In this document: positions 62,999-64,000 of the stretch, one piece after another
Layout of the letters: each line of letters starts with the position of its first letter
Numbering within the stretch: position 1 is the first letter of the stretch
DNA from: Microglena sp. YARC
Lineage: Eukaryota > Chlorophyta > Chlorophyceae > Chlamydomonadales > Chlamydomonadaceae
NCBI GenBank assembly: GCA_022414725.1
Contig: CM039462.1
Location: 6,380,021 to 6,444,020 of the forward strand
Direction of reading: 5' to 3'
DNA: 64,000 bases
Made by a program: the position numbers and the translations under genes
Notes under the pieces: generated by a model
Databases searched by the model: none
What the model was told of the DNA's origin: nothing
The model's input: only the letters and a program-made list of their open reading frames with translations

Positions 62999-63844
62999 TC
63001 AAGGTCCAGAAATTGTATTCAATGACTTTCGAAAAAAAGCCTCTACGTGTTTCTCTTTAACAGAACTCAAAGCCTTATACACATCTTGACTTTTATAGAA
63101 ATCGCGTTTGACGATGGAGAACACCCCTTCTATTGGGTTGAACCAAGGTGAGTAGGGAGGAGTGTATAGGAGCTCCCACCCCCTTGAAGATGCAAGTGTT
63201 TTGACCTTCTTGGAGTGGTGAAAAGCAACGTTGTCAAGTATAATTACTGTGTCAGTTGGACAGTCCAAATTTTCTAAAAACTCAACAAAAGTATGCGTGT
63301 TAAAAGACCCTTGCCTGATGTTAAAATAAATGTATCCTTTTCCTTGTTGAATAAGACAAAGTGCCGACATTGTCGTCACCCTAGGTCTCAACCTCGGTAC
63401 AACCAGTAGCTCTCCCTTTGGTGAGTAGCCAAACACGTCTCTCGTATGTCTTCCAAATGAAGTTTCGTCGATCGATACAAAAGTCCTCCCTTCCTCTTTT
63501 AACCGTTCCCTTTGGCTTATGAATGACGTGGTTTTCTCATATAAGTTATCAGGCCTGGAGAAGAACTTTGCTTTTTTCTTTGTGAGCCCAAGCCTTTTTA
63601 TCACAACGCGAATCATTTTCTTTTTGATACCTCAAATCCGAAAGCATCCTTTACCTTATGACGAAGAACAGCAAGAGATGTGAATGGATCTATTTTTAAT
63701 GACGCCTTTAAGAACTCTATGACCACATCCGATTTTGTAGGTTTATTCCGGTTGTTTTTTAGTGGGGTTTGAGATCCACCTCGAGACTGTCATGTGGCTT
63801 ACATTCGCAAGTATAGCCACTCTCCTCAAACTTTGCAGCAATGT
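62999..63844 (-). pseudogene. IS630/Tc1-like DDE transposase of the Fanzor element, frameshifted
   Basis: The N-terminal helix-turn-helix (RRVAILANVSHMTVSRW) is encoded by the left end itself, from about 63835, with a Met at 63793. A frame change in the A-run near 63757 leads to KSDVVIEFLKASLKIDPFTS, and another near 63612 to the main 205-codon ORF. Catalytic triad: Asp in FVSIDETSFG, Asp in VIILDNVAFHH and Glu in FNPIEGVFS, with 34 residues between the last two (DD34E). The C-terminus is VKEKHVEAFFRKSLNTISGP. It is a different subfamily from the array transposase at 1503 (DD35E). Both frame breaks are in A-runs and could be read errors. Start codon uncertain. Confidence 0.8.
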
Positions 63845-63847
63845 GTA

Positions 63848-63874
63848 ACATACCATACCATACCATACCATACC
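63848..63874 (+). repeat. (CCATA)n microsatellite, left-end flank
   Basis: ACATACCATACCATACCATA CCATACC directly outside the left terminus, matching the tract outside the right terminus in length and direction. One base differs at the junction (ACATA for CCATA). Confidence 0.9.
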
Positions 63875-64000
63875 AGTATCCGACGATCTGCCTGAACGAC
63901 GACCCTCATAATCATTCGATGTTGTTGGTATCGTCCGCACTGCGTGTAGACCGTGTGCGAGCAGGGCGTATATTGCCTCGTCCCTGTGTTGTGTTTGCGA
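63875..64000. other. Flank of the Fanzor element, no gene seen
   Basis: Unique sequence to the end of the window; an ORF crossing from the transposon is not supported beyond the left end. Confidence 0.4.

Larger units (their letters stand above)
60859..63845 (-). mobile_element. Fanzor transposon with IS630/Tc1-type transposase, 2987 bp
   Basis: Termini are CACATTGCTGC (left, minus strand, at 63845) and CCGAGTG (right, at 60859), both flanked by TA (63846-63847 and 60857-60858) and beyond that by (CCATA)n on both sides. The boundaries are set by where this copy stops matching the solo ends at 52543-52609, 30583-30715 and 60124. Contents in transcription order: transposase, 29-base gap, Fanzor, about 70 bases of structured right end. 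Only the outermost CAC/GTG is shared between ends, so terminal inverted repeats are very short. TA duplication fits the IS630/Tc1/mariner mechanism. Confidence 0.8.

Overview
The window looks like an accessory, repeat-rich segment of a giant DNA virus (Nucleocytoviricota), or of a protist genome carrying giant-virus-derived DNA. Pointers are F-box/ankyrin and F-box/leucine-rich-repeat families, DKPWDW-repeat proteins, a membrane-anchored HxD-type protein, an amidoligase-like enzyme, an RNA ligase fragment, a JmjC protein, a chromodomain protein and a Fanzor (eukaryotic/viral TnpB relative). At least two genes are only readable if phase-0 GT-AG introns are removed, so the DNA is expressed where a spliceosome works. 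No virion core gene (capsid, polymerase B, packaging ATPase) is present, so virus versus endogenised host copy cannot be decided here.

Layout. 1-15098: about six head-to-tail copies of a 2.49 kb unit carrying a Tc1/mariner-like transposase; only the copy at 1503-2609 is intact, and single-base indels pile up toward a 1000-N scaffold gap (15099-16098). 16.1-22.5 kb: gene-poor, with relic repeats and a decayed DKPWDW gene. 22.5-35 kb: mostly minus-strand genes (F-box/ankyrin, two DKPWDW genes, glycosyltransferase-like, amidoligase-like, two F-box/LRR genes, a membrane-anchored HxD protein). 35.4-38.1 kb: a HicB-like protein and a spliced JmjC gene. 38.3-49 kb: repeat country, with a reverse-transcriptase relic, MITEs, a large inverted repeat (about 39.5-40.8 against 45.5-46.5 kb), a spliced SIM/chromodomain gene and a 2.3 kb array of a 77 bp repeat in front of an acidic J-domain-like gene. 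49.8-59.9 kb: small genes, MITEs, an F-box/ankyrin gene, a truncated RNA ligase, a plant-like hot-dog thioesterase and a second J-like paralogue. 60.1-63.9 kb: a TA-flanked transposon with an IS630/Tc1-type transposase and a Fanzor, next to a truncated second Fanzor copy.

The most interesting system is the Fanzor transposon. Three copies of its right end and two of its left end occur in the window. Comparing them fixes both termini, exposes a conserved hairpin just downstream of the Fanzor stop (predicted guide-RNA scaffold), and predicts the guide from the flanking DNA, here a (CCATA)n microsatellite. A second theme is that known or probable introns are packed with different tandem repeats.

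Many broken genes differ from an open frame by one base, often in a homopolymer, so part of the apparent pseudogenisation may be uncorrected long-read error; each call says so where it applies.
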